9,982 bases of DNA from JBLHUT01 sp047629975 (GTDB lineage Bacteria > Pseudomonadota > Alphaproteobacteria > Rhodobacterales > Rhodobacteraceae): assembly GCA_047629975.1 (NCBI GenBank), contig JBLHUT010000125.1, forward strand, positions 1 through 9,982. Reading direction: 5' to 3'. This document shows positions 1 to 7,073 of the stretch, piece after piece. How positions within the stretch are numbered: position 1 is the first letter of the stretch; the number at the start of each line of letters is the position of its first letter. The position numbers and the translations under genes were made by a program. The notes below the pieces were generated by a model. That model worked only from the letters and a program-made list of their open reading frames with translations. It made no database searches and was not told the origin of the DNA.

Positions 1-569
1 ACGCCTTGCTGGCGCAGATCCCCGAGAGTTGGGCGGCGGCGCAATCTGCATTCGGTGAGATCACCAATGCCGATCGCAAGGCACGTTCGCTGTATCGCAG
101 AACGGTTGATCAGGCTTATGATCCGCTGGTCGAGCTGCGCACGGTTATCTCGGGTGCACAGGCTCTTGTGCCGCTCGAAGAACCGATTGCACAGTTGATT
201 GTCGATGTGCCGTCGATGACACGCGAGAGTGCGGAAGAGCGGTTCAAGGACGTCGAGCGTATGGTTGGCGGTGTTCCTGGTACGTCTGACCTGCGCAAGT
301 TGCTGTCAAACGCACGCCGTGACATCGACAGCCGCAATCCTGATTACGAGGATGCTGCCTTGAATGCGCAAGCCGCTCTTGATCTGTACAAGTCGGAACT
401 GGCGTGGCGGACGCGTGCGGCCTCCGAGCTGTCGGCAGGTCTTGAGGCGTATGACCTGGCGATCCAGAAAACGATTGGCCTGCGCAAGCAGCCGCGTTTG
501 CCACGTGAACAGGCGCTTTATGTCGCCATGTGCAACTCGGGACATCGGGATATTTCGCTCAACTTCTGA
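1..569 (+). CDS. C-terminal part of an unrecognised, probably helical soluble protein (5' end outside window)
   Basis: The reading frame is open from the left edge to a TGA at 567-569. A TTG at position 6 could in principle start it, but the frame continues upstream of it with no stop and no ribosome-binding site is visible, so the gene almost certainly begins outside the window. About 188 residues are visible. They are rich in Ala, Glu, Arg and Leu, with long stretches that look alpha-helical and possibly coiled coil, and no hydrophobic run long enough for a membrane segment. The last residues form a distinctive tail, MCNSGHRDISLNF, with a single Cys and a His-Arg-Asp. I do not recognise the family and assign no function. 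A strong terminator lies just downstream, so this is the last gene of its transcript and not part of the glycogen operon. That it is a real gene is supported by codon use like its neighbours and by the terminator position. Confidence 0.75.
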   Translation, partial: ALLAQIPESWAAAQSAFGEITNADRKARSLYRRTVDQAYDPLVELRTVISGAQALVPLEEPIAQLIVDVPSMTRESAEERFKDVERMVGGVPGTSDLRKLLSNARRDIDSRNPDYEDAALNAQAALDLYKSELAWRTRAASELSAGLEAYDLAIQKTIGLRKQPRLPREQALYVAMCNSGHRDISLNF

Positions 570-584
570 TCGGAACGTTTTCGA

Positions 585-631
585 GAAAAAATTGACCCGC
601 GCGCCTTTTTATCAAGGTGGGCGGGTTTTTC
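585..631 (+). terminator. Rho-independent terminator after the partial first gene
   Basis: The arms 595-600 (ACCCGC) and 621-626 (GCGGGT) pair perfectly. After one mismatch (601/620) the inner bases 602-607 pair with 614-619, including one G-T wobble, leaving a six-base loop at 608-613. A run of five T (626-630) follows directly on the 3' side. An A-rich run (585-591) precedes the stem, so the element could also end transcription on the opposite strand. It starts 16 bases after the stop codon of the upstream gene. Confidence 0.85.
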
Positions 632-787
632 GTTTCCTGTTTCTATGCGGGGCAAAGCAGGGGGTGGGCCAATCTCGCACGGGCGTGGTGCAATTGGCGG
701 GACTTTGTGTGCCGGTCGCCTAAACTGGTGGACGTGAATGCCATTGCGGACTAGACCGTGCCGCGCGCGAATTAAGTGAGCCAACAG

Positions 788-2155
788 ATGTCGAAAACCA
801 GTTTGAATCAGACGAACCTGTCGGCCTTGGGGGCAGGGCCGCTTGCGCATTTATTGATCGAGGTGACCACCGGTAACGCGGATCTTCAGCGTCGGTTGCG
901 TCTCGAGCTGAGTGCCGCACAAGGGCTATCGGAGCTTTCGCGGGAATTGCGTAAGCGTCTGGCGGCGCTGCGGCGGGCCAAAACCCGCGTCTCGTGGCGC
1001 AAAAGGCGCAAGCTGGCACAAGAGCTGGACCTGCTGTGCGACATGATCGTGCACCGCGTCGGAGGCGACGATCCGAGCGAGGCGTTCGATCTGTTGTGGG
1101 AGTTTCTGGACCTTGAACCGGCCATTCAAAACCGGACCGATGACAGCCGTGAAGAGATCGCAGAGGCGTTTGCGCGTGCTGTTGCGCATTTTGAAACACT
1201 GGGTCCCAAAGCTTCTCCCGATGCGACAGAGCTTGCAGAGCGGCTTTTTGAGGCGCTGTTCGACAATGCCGCCGGCCAGTCTGACGGGATGATCACGGCA
1301 CTGGGTCCGACGTTGGGCCAAACAGGACTGGACCATCTTGCCGGCTTGACGCGTGCCCGGATCGAGACGCGTGCGCCTCATTCCATAGCGCGCGGGCGGG
1401 GGCTGCTGGTCTTGCAACAGATCGCGGACATTCAAGGCGATGTCGCAGGTTTTATGGCGCGCTACACCGCGCAGGAGTTGCGGCTTCCGCAGATTGCCCT
1501 TGAGGTGGCGGAGCGGTTTGTGCGTGTGAACGACGCCGCACGCGCCCTTGAACTGCTCGTGGCGTCGGGTGAGGCCCAGACCCACCGCAACCCTTTGCAG
1601 CCTGAAATGGATGCTTTGCGAATCACTTGCCTTGATGCGCTGGGGCGCGGAGCGCAGGCGCAGGCTTTGCGATGGGAAAGTTTCAGGACCCATCTGAACG
1701 GCGAACATTTGCGGGCCTATCTTGCGGCGCTCCCCGATTTCGAGGATATCGAAGCCGAGGACCGCGCCAAAGACCACGCTATGGGGTTTTCCCGGTTTGG
1801 TGTTGCGCTTGATTTCTTTTTGAACCGGGGAGATCTGGCACTGGCGGCGCGTCTGATCGAGACTCGCGCCAAAGAGTTGAACGGGCACGCCGAGGAATTA
1901 TTGGAGCGTGCGGCAAACATGTTGGGGGAACGGCACCCGCTGGCGGCAGTTTTGGCGCGGCGTGCCCTTATTCTGTTCACGTTGCATGACGGGCGCACGA
2001 AACGCTATGGACAGGCGGCGGGTCATTTGCTGGAATGTTTTGCCGCTGATGCGTTGATTGTGGAATATGCGCCTTTTCCGGATCACGATGTGTTCGTGCG
2101 GTCGCTGGAGGAATGGCACGGCTCAAAAAAGACGTTTTGGCAGCGCGTCCGGTAA
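788..2155 (+). CDS. DUF6880-like protein of unknown function
   Basis: This is a 455-residue protein from the ATG at 788 to the TAA at 2153-2155. The frame can also start at GTG 776, just after an in-frame TAA at 773-775. I prefer ATG 788 because a weak AAGTGAG lies seven bases before it, and because relatives I remember begin with a similar MSK-x-x-LN-x-x-NL-x-ALG segment; nothing ribosome-binding-like precedes the GTG. The sequence matches my recollection of the DUF6880 family of Rhodobacteraceae, which has no established role. It looks all-helical, with probable helix-pair repeats in the middle (about residues 200-400). A very basic segment at about residues 51-76 has 13 Arg or Lys in 26 positions. 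The tail HGSKKTFW (444-451) resembles the family's usual end. There is no signal peptide or membrane segment, so it is probably cytoplasmic. It lies between a terminator and the glycogen operon, probably as its own transcript, with no clear promoter in 632-787. Confidence 0.8.
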   Translation: MSKTSLNQTNLSALGAGPLAHLLIEVTTGNADLQRRLRLELSAAQGLSELSRELRKRLAALRRAKTRVSWRKRRKLAQELDLLCDMIVHRVGGDDPSEAFDLLWEFLDLEPAIQNRTDDSREEIAEAFARAVAHFETLGPKASPDATELAERLFEALFDNAAGQSDGMITALGPTLGQTGLDHLAGLTRARIETRAPHSIARGRGLLVLQQIADIQGDVAGFMARYTAQELRLPQIALEVAERFVRVNDAARALELLVASGEAQTHRNPLQPEMDALRITCLDALGRGAQAQALRWESFRTHLNGEHLRAYLAALPDFEDIEAEDRAKDHAMGFSRFGVALDFFLNRGDLALAARLIETRAKELNGHAEELLERAANMLGERHPLAAVLARRALILFTLHDGRTKRYGQAAGHLLECFAADALIVEYAPFPDHDVFVRSLEEWHGSKKTFWQRVR

Positions 2156-2160
2156 GCTTT

Positions 2161-2212
2161 GCCACAAATTTGATCAAAGGGTGAGGCCGAGGGCTGATTG
2201 CGGTGGCTTTTT
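2161..2212 (+). terminator. Weak candidate terminator after the DUF6880-like gene
   Basis: GCCAC (2161-2165) can pair with GTGGC (2203-2207), followed by five T (2208-2212). The enclosed loop is long (37 bases). A competing pairing of CACAAA (2163-2168) with TTTGTG (2210-2215) uses part of the T run. The position, six bases after the stop codon, is right for a terminator, but the structure is poor. Transcription may instead read on into the glycogen genes. Confidence 0.25.
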
Positions 2213-2332
2213 GTGACAGGATCGTTGGGGCGCGCAAAAAGGGTTGATAGCGCGACGTTGGTTGAGGCATCTGTGCCCTGCTATGAAAAATTAATGGTAT
2301 AGATCACAGTCCCGGCTTTGGTTTTGATGAGA

Positions 2333-2348
2333 CCGGCATGCTTGCCGG
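2333..2348. promoter_or_regulatory. Perfect inverted repeat in the glgP leader, possible operator
   Basis: CCGGCA (2333-2338) and TGCCGG (2343-2348) are exact reverse complements separated by four bases. No T run follows, so it is not a terminator. The right arm overlaps the proposed -35 element of the glgP promoter, where a bound regulator would block RNA polymerase. The repeat is directly visible; the operator role is inference, and no regulator gene lies in the window. Confidence 0.4.
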
Positions 2349-2370
2349 GTAATAGATGTTAGCGTATGAC
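2342..2370 (+). promoter_or_regulatory. Candidate promoter of the glycogen operon
   Basis: TTGCCG (2342-2347) and TATGAC (2365-2370) are separated by exactly 17 bases. Each matches the sigma-70 consensus at four of six positions, including the TTG and the TAT. Transcription would begin near 2377, giving a leader of roughly 45 bases before glgP. It is the best-spaced pair I found in the 268-base gap. An A/T-rich patch at 2282-2304 contains TATAGA but lacks a matching -35. Confidence 0.35.
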
Positions 2371-2423
2371 ATGCTTGAGATATGGCCTGCGAGCCGTGCT
2401 TCGATAGACGATAGGGCAATAAA

Positions 2424-4820
2424 ATGATAATCGACAAAGTAGTGGCCAAGGCCGATGCAGCCGCGCTTCAGGCGGAAATTCTGCGCCATTTGAAACTCTC
2501 GCTGGGAAAAGACCCGGCCCATGCGTCTACTTATGACTGGCGGATGTCGCTGTCGCTGGCGTTGCGCGATATGATTATCGAGCCGTGGTTCGAGAGCACG
2601 CGCAAAACCTATGAGGCCAAGGGCAAGAGGGTTTATTATCTGTCGATGGAGTTTCTGATCGGGCGTCTGATCGAAGACGTTGCAGTCAATCTTGGCATGG
2701 AGGAGGTCGCGTCCGAGGCGCTGGCCGGATTGGGCCAGAAGTACGAGGCGATTGTCGCCGACGAGCCGGACGCGGCGTTGGGCAATGGCGGTCTGGGGCG
2801 GCTGGCGGCTTGTTTCCTCGACAGCCTGTCGACTTTGGGTATTCCGGCCTACGGCTACGGCATCCGTTATGAACACGGCCTGTTCGAACAGCATTTCGAG
2901 GACGGGCGTCAGATTGAGACAGCCGAGGAATGGCTGGCACAGCGTCACGCGTGGGAATTCGAGCGTCCTGAGGTGTCGTATCCGATCCATTTTGGCGGCA
3001 ATGTGGTGCTCAAGGGGCAAACCGCTGTCTGGCAGCCTGCCGAAACCGTAATGGCGCAGGCCTATGACACCCCTGTTGTCGGGTGGCAGGCGCAATGGGC
3101 CAATACGCTGCGGCTTTGGGCGGCCAAACCGACTGTGCTGTTCGATCTGACCAGCTTTAATCAGGGCGATTATATCGGGGCCAGTCAACCCGAGGCGCTG
3201 GCGCGTACCATCAGCCGCGTTCTGTATCCCGACGACACGACCGACACCGGCAAGGAATTGCGCCTCAAGCAGGAGTATTTCTTTACTGCCGCGTCGATCA
3301 AGGACCTTGTGCGCCGCTTTTTATCCGAAGGGCACGCCATCGAAACGCTGGCTGATCATGTGGCGATCCAGTTGAACGACACCCATCCCGCCATTGCCGG
3401 CCCCGAGCTGGTGCGCGAGCTTGTGGACGAGCAGGGTCTTGAGATGACTGCGGCAATCGGGATTGCGCGCAATTGCCTTGCCTATACCAATCACACGTTG
3501 CTGCCCGAAGCATTGGAGCGGTGGCCAGAGGATCTGTTTGCGCGCATCCTGCCGCGCCATCATCAGATCATCGGCGTTATTCAGGACCAGCACCTGAAGG
3601 CGACGGGCGGCAATATCCGCATCATCGAGGACGGCTCGGTAAAAATGGGCGAGCTGGCCTTTATCATGGCGCATAACGTCAATGGTGTGTCCGCGCTGCA
3701 TTCCGATCTGGTCAAGCAGACCGTGTTTGCCGATTTGCACGCGGCCTATCCGGACCGTATTCTGAACCAGACCAACGGCATTACGCCGCGCCGCTGGCTT
3801 TACAGCTGCAATCCGCCGCTGCGCAATCTGATCAACCAGACCATCGGTGCCGACTGGCCTGCTGACCTTGAAAAACTGTCACACCTTGAGCCACATATCG
3901 ACGACAGTGCCTTTCAGGATGCCTTTCTGGCCGCCAAGGTCCAGAACAAAGAACGCCTTGCGACGTGGCTCAAGGCGCGTGACGGTGTGACGCTCGATAC
4001 GTCTGCGATGTTCGATGTACAGATCAAGCGCATTCATGAATACAAACGTCAACTGATGAACCTTCTCGAGACAGTGGCGCTTTGGAATGCGATCCGGGAC
4101 AATCCGAATGGCAACTGGACCCCGCGGGTCAAGATATTTGGCGGTAAGGCCGCACCCGGATATGTGGTTGCAAAAGAGATCATCCACCTGATCAATGACG
4201 TGGCCAAGCATATCAATTCCGATCCGGTGACCCGCGATCTGCTACAGGTCGTGTACCCCGAAAACTATAACGTCACGATGGCCGAAGTGCTGATCCCCGC
4301 GTCCGACCTGTCCGAGCAGATTTCGACTGCTGGCAAAGAGGCCTCGGGGACGGGCAATATGAAATTCGCGCTTAACGGTGCGTTGACGATCGGCACGTTG
4401 GACGGGGCGAATGTCGAAATCCGCGACGCTGTTGGGGCTGAAAACTTCTTCCTGTTCGGGATGACGGCCGCCGAGGCCGATGCCCGCCGCGAGGAGCACG
4501 GTTTTGCGCCAGCGGCGATTGCGGCGAGCCCTGTGTTGAAACAGGTGCTGGACCAGATCGGCGCCGGTGTGTTTTCGGGCGGGGATGCCGATCGCTATGC
4601 CGGTCTGGTGGCGCGGATGTATGATCACGATTATTTCCTCGTGACCTGTGATTTCGATGCGTATTACGCTGCACAGCGTGACGTCGACGTGGCCTTTGTG
4701 GATACCGCCAACTGGACCCGGATGGCGGCCCTGAACACGGCGCGCATGGGGTGGTTTTCATCCGATCGCACGATCAAAGGCTATGCAAAAGACATTTGGG
4801 GTGCAAAAGCGCTCAAGTAA
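2424..4820 (+). CDS. glgP: Glycogen/alpha-glucan phosphorylase
   Basis: GlgP removes glucose units from the non-reducing ends of glycogen with phosphate, giving glucose-1-phosphate, in the cytoplasm. The 798 residues match the usual length of bacterial phosphorylases (about 800-815), and the family landmarks appear in order. They include the glycine-rich GNGGLGRLAACF starting at residue 120, QLNDTHPA, YTNHTLLPEALE, LNQTNGITPRRW, and RIHEYKR at 536-542. The pyridoxal-phosphate motif is EASGTGNMKFALNG, with the cofactor lysine at Lys647. The ATG is chosen because AGGG (2413-2416) lies seven bases upstream. It is the first gene of the operon, unlike E. coli, where glgP comes last. The sequence cannot separate glycogen from maltodextrin preference, but the operon context favours glycogen. 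No truncation or missing motif was seen. Confidence 0.97.
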   Translation: MIIDKVVAKADAAALQAEILRHLKLSLGKDPAHASTYDWRMSLSLALRDMIIEPWFESTRKTYEAKGKRVYYLSMEFLIGRLIEDVAVNLGMEEVASEALAGLGQKYEAIVADEPDAALGNGGLGRLAACFLDSLSTLGIPAYGYGIRYEHGLFEQHFEDGRQIETAEEWLAQRHAWEFERPEVSYPIHFGGNVVLKGQTAVWQPAETVMAQAYDTPVVGWQAQWANTLRLWAAKPTVLFDLTSFNQGDYIGASQPEALARTISRVLYPDDTTDTGKELRLKQEYFFTAASIKDLVRRFLSEGHAIETLADHVAIQLNDTHPAIAGPELVRELVDEQGLEMTAAIGIARNCLAYTNHTLLPEALERWPEDLFARILPRHHQIIGVIQDQHLKATGGNIRIIEDGSVKMGELAFIMAHNVNGVSALHSDLVKQTVFADLHAAYPDRILNQTNGITPRRWLYSCNPPLRNLINQTIGADWPADLEKLSHLEPHIDDSAFQDAFLAAKVQNKERLATWLKARDGVTLDTSAMFDVQIKRIHEYKRQLMNLLETVALWNAIRDNPNGNWTPRVKIFGGKAAPGYVVAKEIIHLINDVAKHINSDPVTRDLLQVVYPENYNVTMAEVLIPASDLSEQISTAGKEASGTGNMKFALNGALTIGTLDGANVEIRDAVGAENFFLFGMTAAEADARREEHGFAPAAIAASPVLKQVLDQIGAGVFSGGDADRYAGLVARMYDHDYFLVTCDFDAYYAAQRDVDVAFVDTANWTRMAALNTARMGWFSSDRTIKGYAKDIWGAKALK

Positions 4821-4822
4821 CC

Positions 4823-4828
4823 GGAGAG
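4823..4828 (+). promoter_or_regulatory. Ribosome-binding site fixing the GTG start of glgB
   Basis: GGAGAG lies six bases before GTG 4835 and just after the glgP stop (4818-4820). It decides the start: the frame is open back to an ATG at 4751, but that would overlap glgP by 70 bases and add 28 residues unlike any branching enzyme. Confidence 0.8.
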
Positions 4829-4834
4829 ATAGTT

Positions 4835-7030
4835 GTGACACACATCAATCCCGAAGACATACAGCCCATTCTAGGCGGAACCCACGCGGATCCCTTTGCT
4901 GTGCTGGGTCAGCACAGTGTGGATGGCAAACTGACGTTGCGTGTCTTTGTGCCAGGTGCCGAGGCAATGGATATTCTGGATGCAGGAACGGGCCGCAAGG
5001 TCGTGTCGCTTGTGCCGGTGACGGGTGGTTTGTTCACCGGCGTGGCAGCGCGGCGCAAGAACCGTTTTGCCTACCGCGTCCGTGTGACAAAAGACGGCCA
5101 GACGTGGGAGCATTGCGACCCCTATCAATTCGGGCCGCGTTTGGGCGAGCTGGATGAATACCTGATCGCGGAAGGCTCGCACCGGCGGCTTTGGGATGTG
5201 CTGGGCGCGCATGTGCAACAGCACGAAGGCGTCATGGGCACGCATTTCGCGGTCTGGGCACCCAATGCCAGTCGGGTCTCGGTGGTTGGTAACTTCAACC
5301 TCTGGGACGGGCGGTGTCATTTGATGCGCCGGCGGGGTGCCACGGGCGTGTGGGAAATGTTCATTCCCGGACTGGGCGAGGGGGATGCGTACAAATACGA
5401 ATTGCTTGACCAGCACGGCACACTTTTGCCGCAAAAGGCCGACCCTTTTGGGTTCGGCTCCGAGCATCCGCCCAAAACAGCCTCGGTTATCCGCGACATC
5501 AAAGGCTACGCGTGGGATGATGCGGCATGGATGACGCGACGGGCGGATTTGCACAAGATCGACAAACCTATTTCGGTCTACGAGGTGCATCTCGGGTCGT
5601 GGCGTCGCGTTCCCGAAGAGGGCAACCGCCCTTTGTCTTACCTTGAGCATGCGACCCAACTGGTCGGTTATGCCAAGGATCTGGGGTTTACGCACCTTGA
5701 ATTGATGCCGATTTCGGAGTTTCCGTTTGACGGGTCGTGGGGGTATCAACCGGTCGGCCTGTTCGCGCCAACCATCCGGCACGGAACGCCGTCAGAGTTT
5801 CGTGCATTCGTGGAGGCCTGTCACGCCGCCGGCATGGGGCTTATCCTTGATTGGGTGCCGGGGCATTTTCCCGAAGACAAGCACGGCCTTGGCCAGTTTG
5901 ACGGCACACCACTTTACGAGCATGCAGACCGCAAGGAAGGGTTCCATCCCGACTGGAACACGCTTGTTTATAATTACGGACGCCGCGAGGTGGCCAACTA
6001 TCTGACATCAAACGCGCTTTACTGGTTTCACGAGCATCATATCGACGGGCTGCGTGTGGATGCTGTGGCCTCGATGCTGTACCGCGATTACTCGCGAAAG
6101 GCGGGCGAGTGGGTCCCGAATGTTCACGGCGGGCGTGAAAACCTTGAGGCGATCGCATTCTTGCAAGGCGTCAACGAGGTGTCTTACGGCGAAGTTCCCG
6201 GAATTATCACGCTAGCCGAGGAATCGACGGCCTTTCCGGGGGTGAGTGCGCCAACAGATGTGGGCGGGCTTGGCTTCGGGTTCAAGTGGAACATGGGCTG
6301 GATGAACGACACGCTGGCCTATATGGAGCAGGATCCGATCCACCGGAAATTCCATCATCACAAGATGACATTCGGCATCCAATATGCCTTTAGCGAGAAT
6401 TTCGTGCTGCCGCTGAGCCACGACGAGGTTGTGCATGGCAAGGGCTCGCTTTTGGACAAGATGCCGGGCGAGGGTGCGGTGAAATTTGCCAACCTGCGGG
6501 CGTATTACGGGTTTATGTGGGGCCATCCGGGCAAGAAGCTGTTGTTCATGGGGGGCGAATTTGCCCAAGGCCTTGAGTGGAACCACGATTCGTCGCTGGA
6601 CTGGCACCTGCTGGAGCATACGCTGCATTCGGGGATGCAGACGTTGATCCGCGATCTGAACGCGACTTATGTATCGCTCGGGGCGCTGTACGAACAGGAT
6701 TGCAAACCCGAAGGGTTCGAGTGGGTCGAGGAAACATCGGGTGATGAGTCGATCTTTGCGTGGATACGCCACGGGTTCGAGGGCACCGCACCGGTGCTGG
6801 TTGTGTCAAACATGACCCCTGTGGAACGCTCGATGCGGCGCGTCGGTGTCCCCGACGCGGGCCGCTGGATCGAAAAGCTGAACACCGACGCTGCGATCTA
6901 TGGCGGCGGCGGGGCGGGAAATATGGGCTTCAAGGATACCGATGATGTGGCCATGTCAGGACATGCGCAATCACTGAGTTTGACGCTGCCTGCACTTTCG
7001 ACTTTGTTCTTCGAGTTGGAACAGACCTGA
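4835..7030 (+). CDS. glgB: 1,4-alpha-glucan branching enzyme GlgB
   Basis: GlgB cuts an alpha-1,4 glucan chain and reattaches the piece through an alpha-1,6 bond, creating glycogen branches. With the GTG start it has 731 residues, close to the 728 of E. coli GlgB. The N-terminal domain (about 1-110) contains GGTHADPFAVLGQH. The carbohydrate-binding module CBM48 (about 130-215) contains FAVWAPNASRVSVVGNFNLWDG. A GH13 catalytic barrel and a C-terminal all-beta domain follow. Catalytic residues are present at a constant offset of four from E. coli: nucleophile Asp409 in LRVDAV, acid/base Glu462 in LAEEST, and Asp530 in LSHDEVVHG. Region I is DWVPGHFP with Asp339 and His344. The gene starts 14 bases after glgP, which suggests co-transcription. 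The full N-terminal domain marks it as the long GlgB type, which is typical of glg operons. Confidence 0.97.
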   Translation: MTHINPEDIQPILGGTHADPFAVLGQHSVDGKLTLRVFVPGAEAMDILDAGTGRKVVSLVPVTGGLFTGVAARRKNRFAYRVRVTKDGQTWEHCDPYQFGPRLGELDEYLIAEGSHRRLWDVLGAHVQQHEGVMGTHFAVWAPNASRVSVVGNFNLWDGRCHLMRRRGATGVWEMFIPGLGEGDAYKYELLDQHGTLLPQKADPFGFGSEHPPKTASVIRDIKGYAWDDAAWMTRRADLHKIDKPISVYEVHLGSWRRVPEEGNRPLSYLEHATQLVGYAKDLGFTHLELMPISEFPFDGSWGYQPVGLFAPTIRHGTPSEFRAFVEACHAAGMGLILDWVPGHFPEDKHGLGQFDGTPLYEHADRKEGFHPDWNTLVYNYGRREVANYLTSNALYWFHEHHIDGLRVDAVASMLYRDYSRKAGEWVPNVHGGRENLEAIAFLQGVNEVSYGEVPGIITLAEESTAFPGVSAPTDVGGLGFGFKWNMGWMNDTLAYMEQDPIHRKFHHHKMTFGIQYAFSENFVLPLSHDEVVHGKGSLLDKMPGEGAVKFANLRAYYGFMWGHPGKKLLFMGGEFAQGLEWNHDSSLDWHLLEHTLHSGMQTLIRDLNATYVSLGALYEQDCKPEGFEWVEETSGDESIFAWIRHGFEGTAPVLVVSNMTPVERSMRRVGVPDAGRWIEKLNTDAAIYGGGGAGNMGFKDTDDVAMSGHAQSLSLTLPALSTLFFELEQT

Positions 7031-7059
7031 TATAACAAAAACAGACGACTAAAACCTCA

Positions 7060-7066
7060 GGGGGGG
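7060..7066 (+). promoter_or_regulatory. Seven-G ribosome-binding site of glgC
   Basis: An uninterrupted run of seven G lies seven bases before ATG 7074, in a 43-base gap that is otherwise A-rich. It is the only candidate Shine-Dalgarno sequence for glgC. A TATAAC at 7031-7036 could be a -10 element, but no convincing -35 sits at the right distance, so I do not call an internal promoter. Confidence 0.65.
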
Positions 7067-7073
7067 AAACCAA

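Noticed and set aside
694..726. Possible promoter TTGGCG...TAAACT for the DUF6880-like gene
   Set aside because: The spacing is about 21 bases, well outside the usual 16-18, and neither element is a strong match.
926..1888. 320-codon minus-strand open frame opposite the DUF6880-like gene
   Set aside because: The plus-strand frame is longer, resembles a known family and has codon use like its neighbours. The minus-strand product is basic and unrecognisable.
2304..3188. 294-codon minus-strand open frame reaching into the glgP leader, which would suggest a divergent gene
   Set aside because: Most of it is opposite conserved glgP sequence, and its product has no recognisable domain. The leader features read better as plus-strand signals.
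4751..4834. Upstream ATG extension of glgB overlapping glgP
   Set aside because: The 28 extra residues overlap the conserved end of glgP and do not resemble a branching enzyme. GGAGAG at 4823-4828 points to GTG 4835.
4871..5782. 303-codon minus-strand open frame opposite glgB
   Set aside because: It is a shadow of the glgB coding frame, with biased composition, no ribosome-binding site and no motif.
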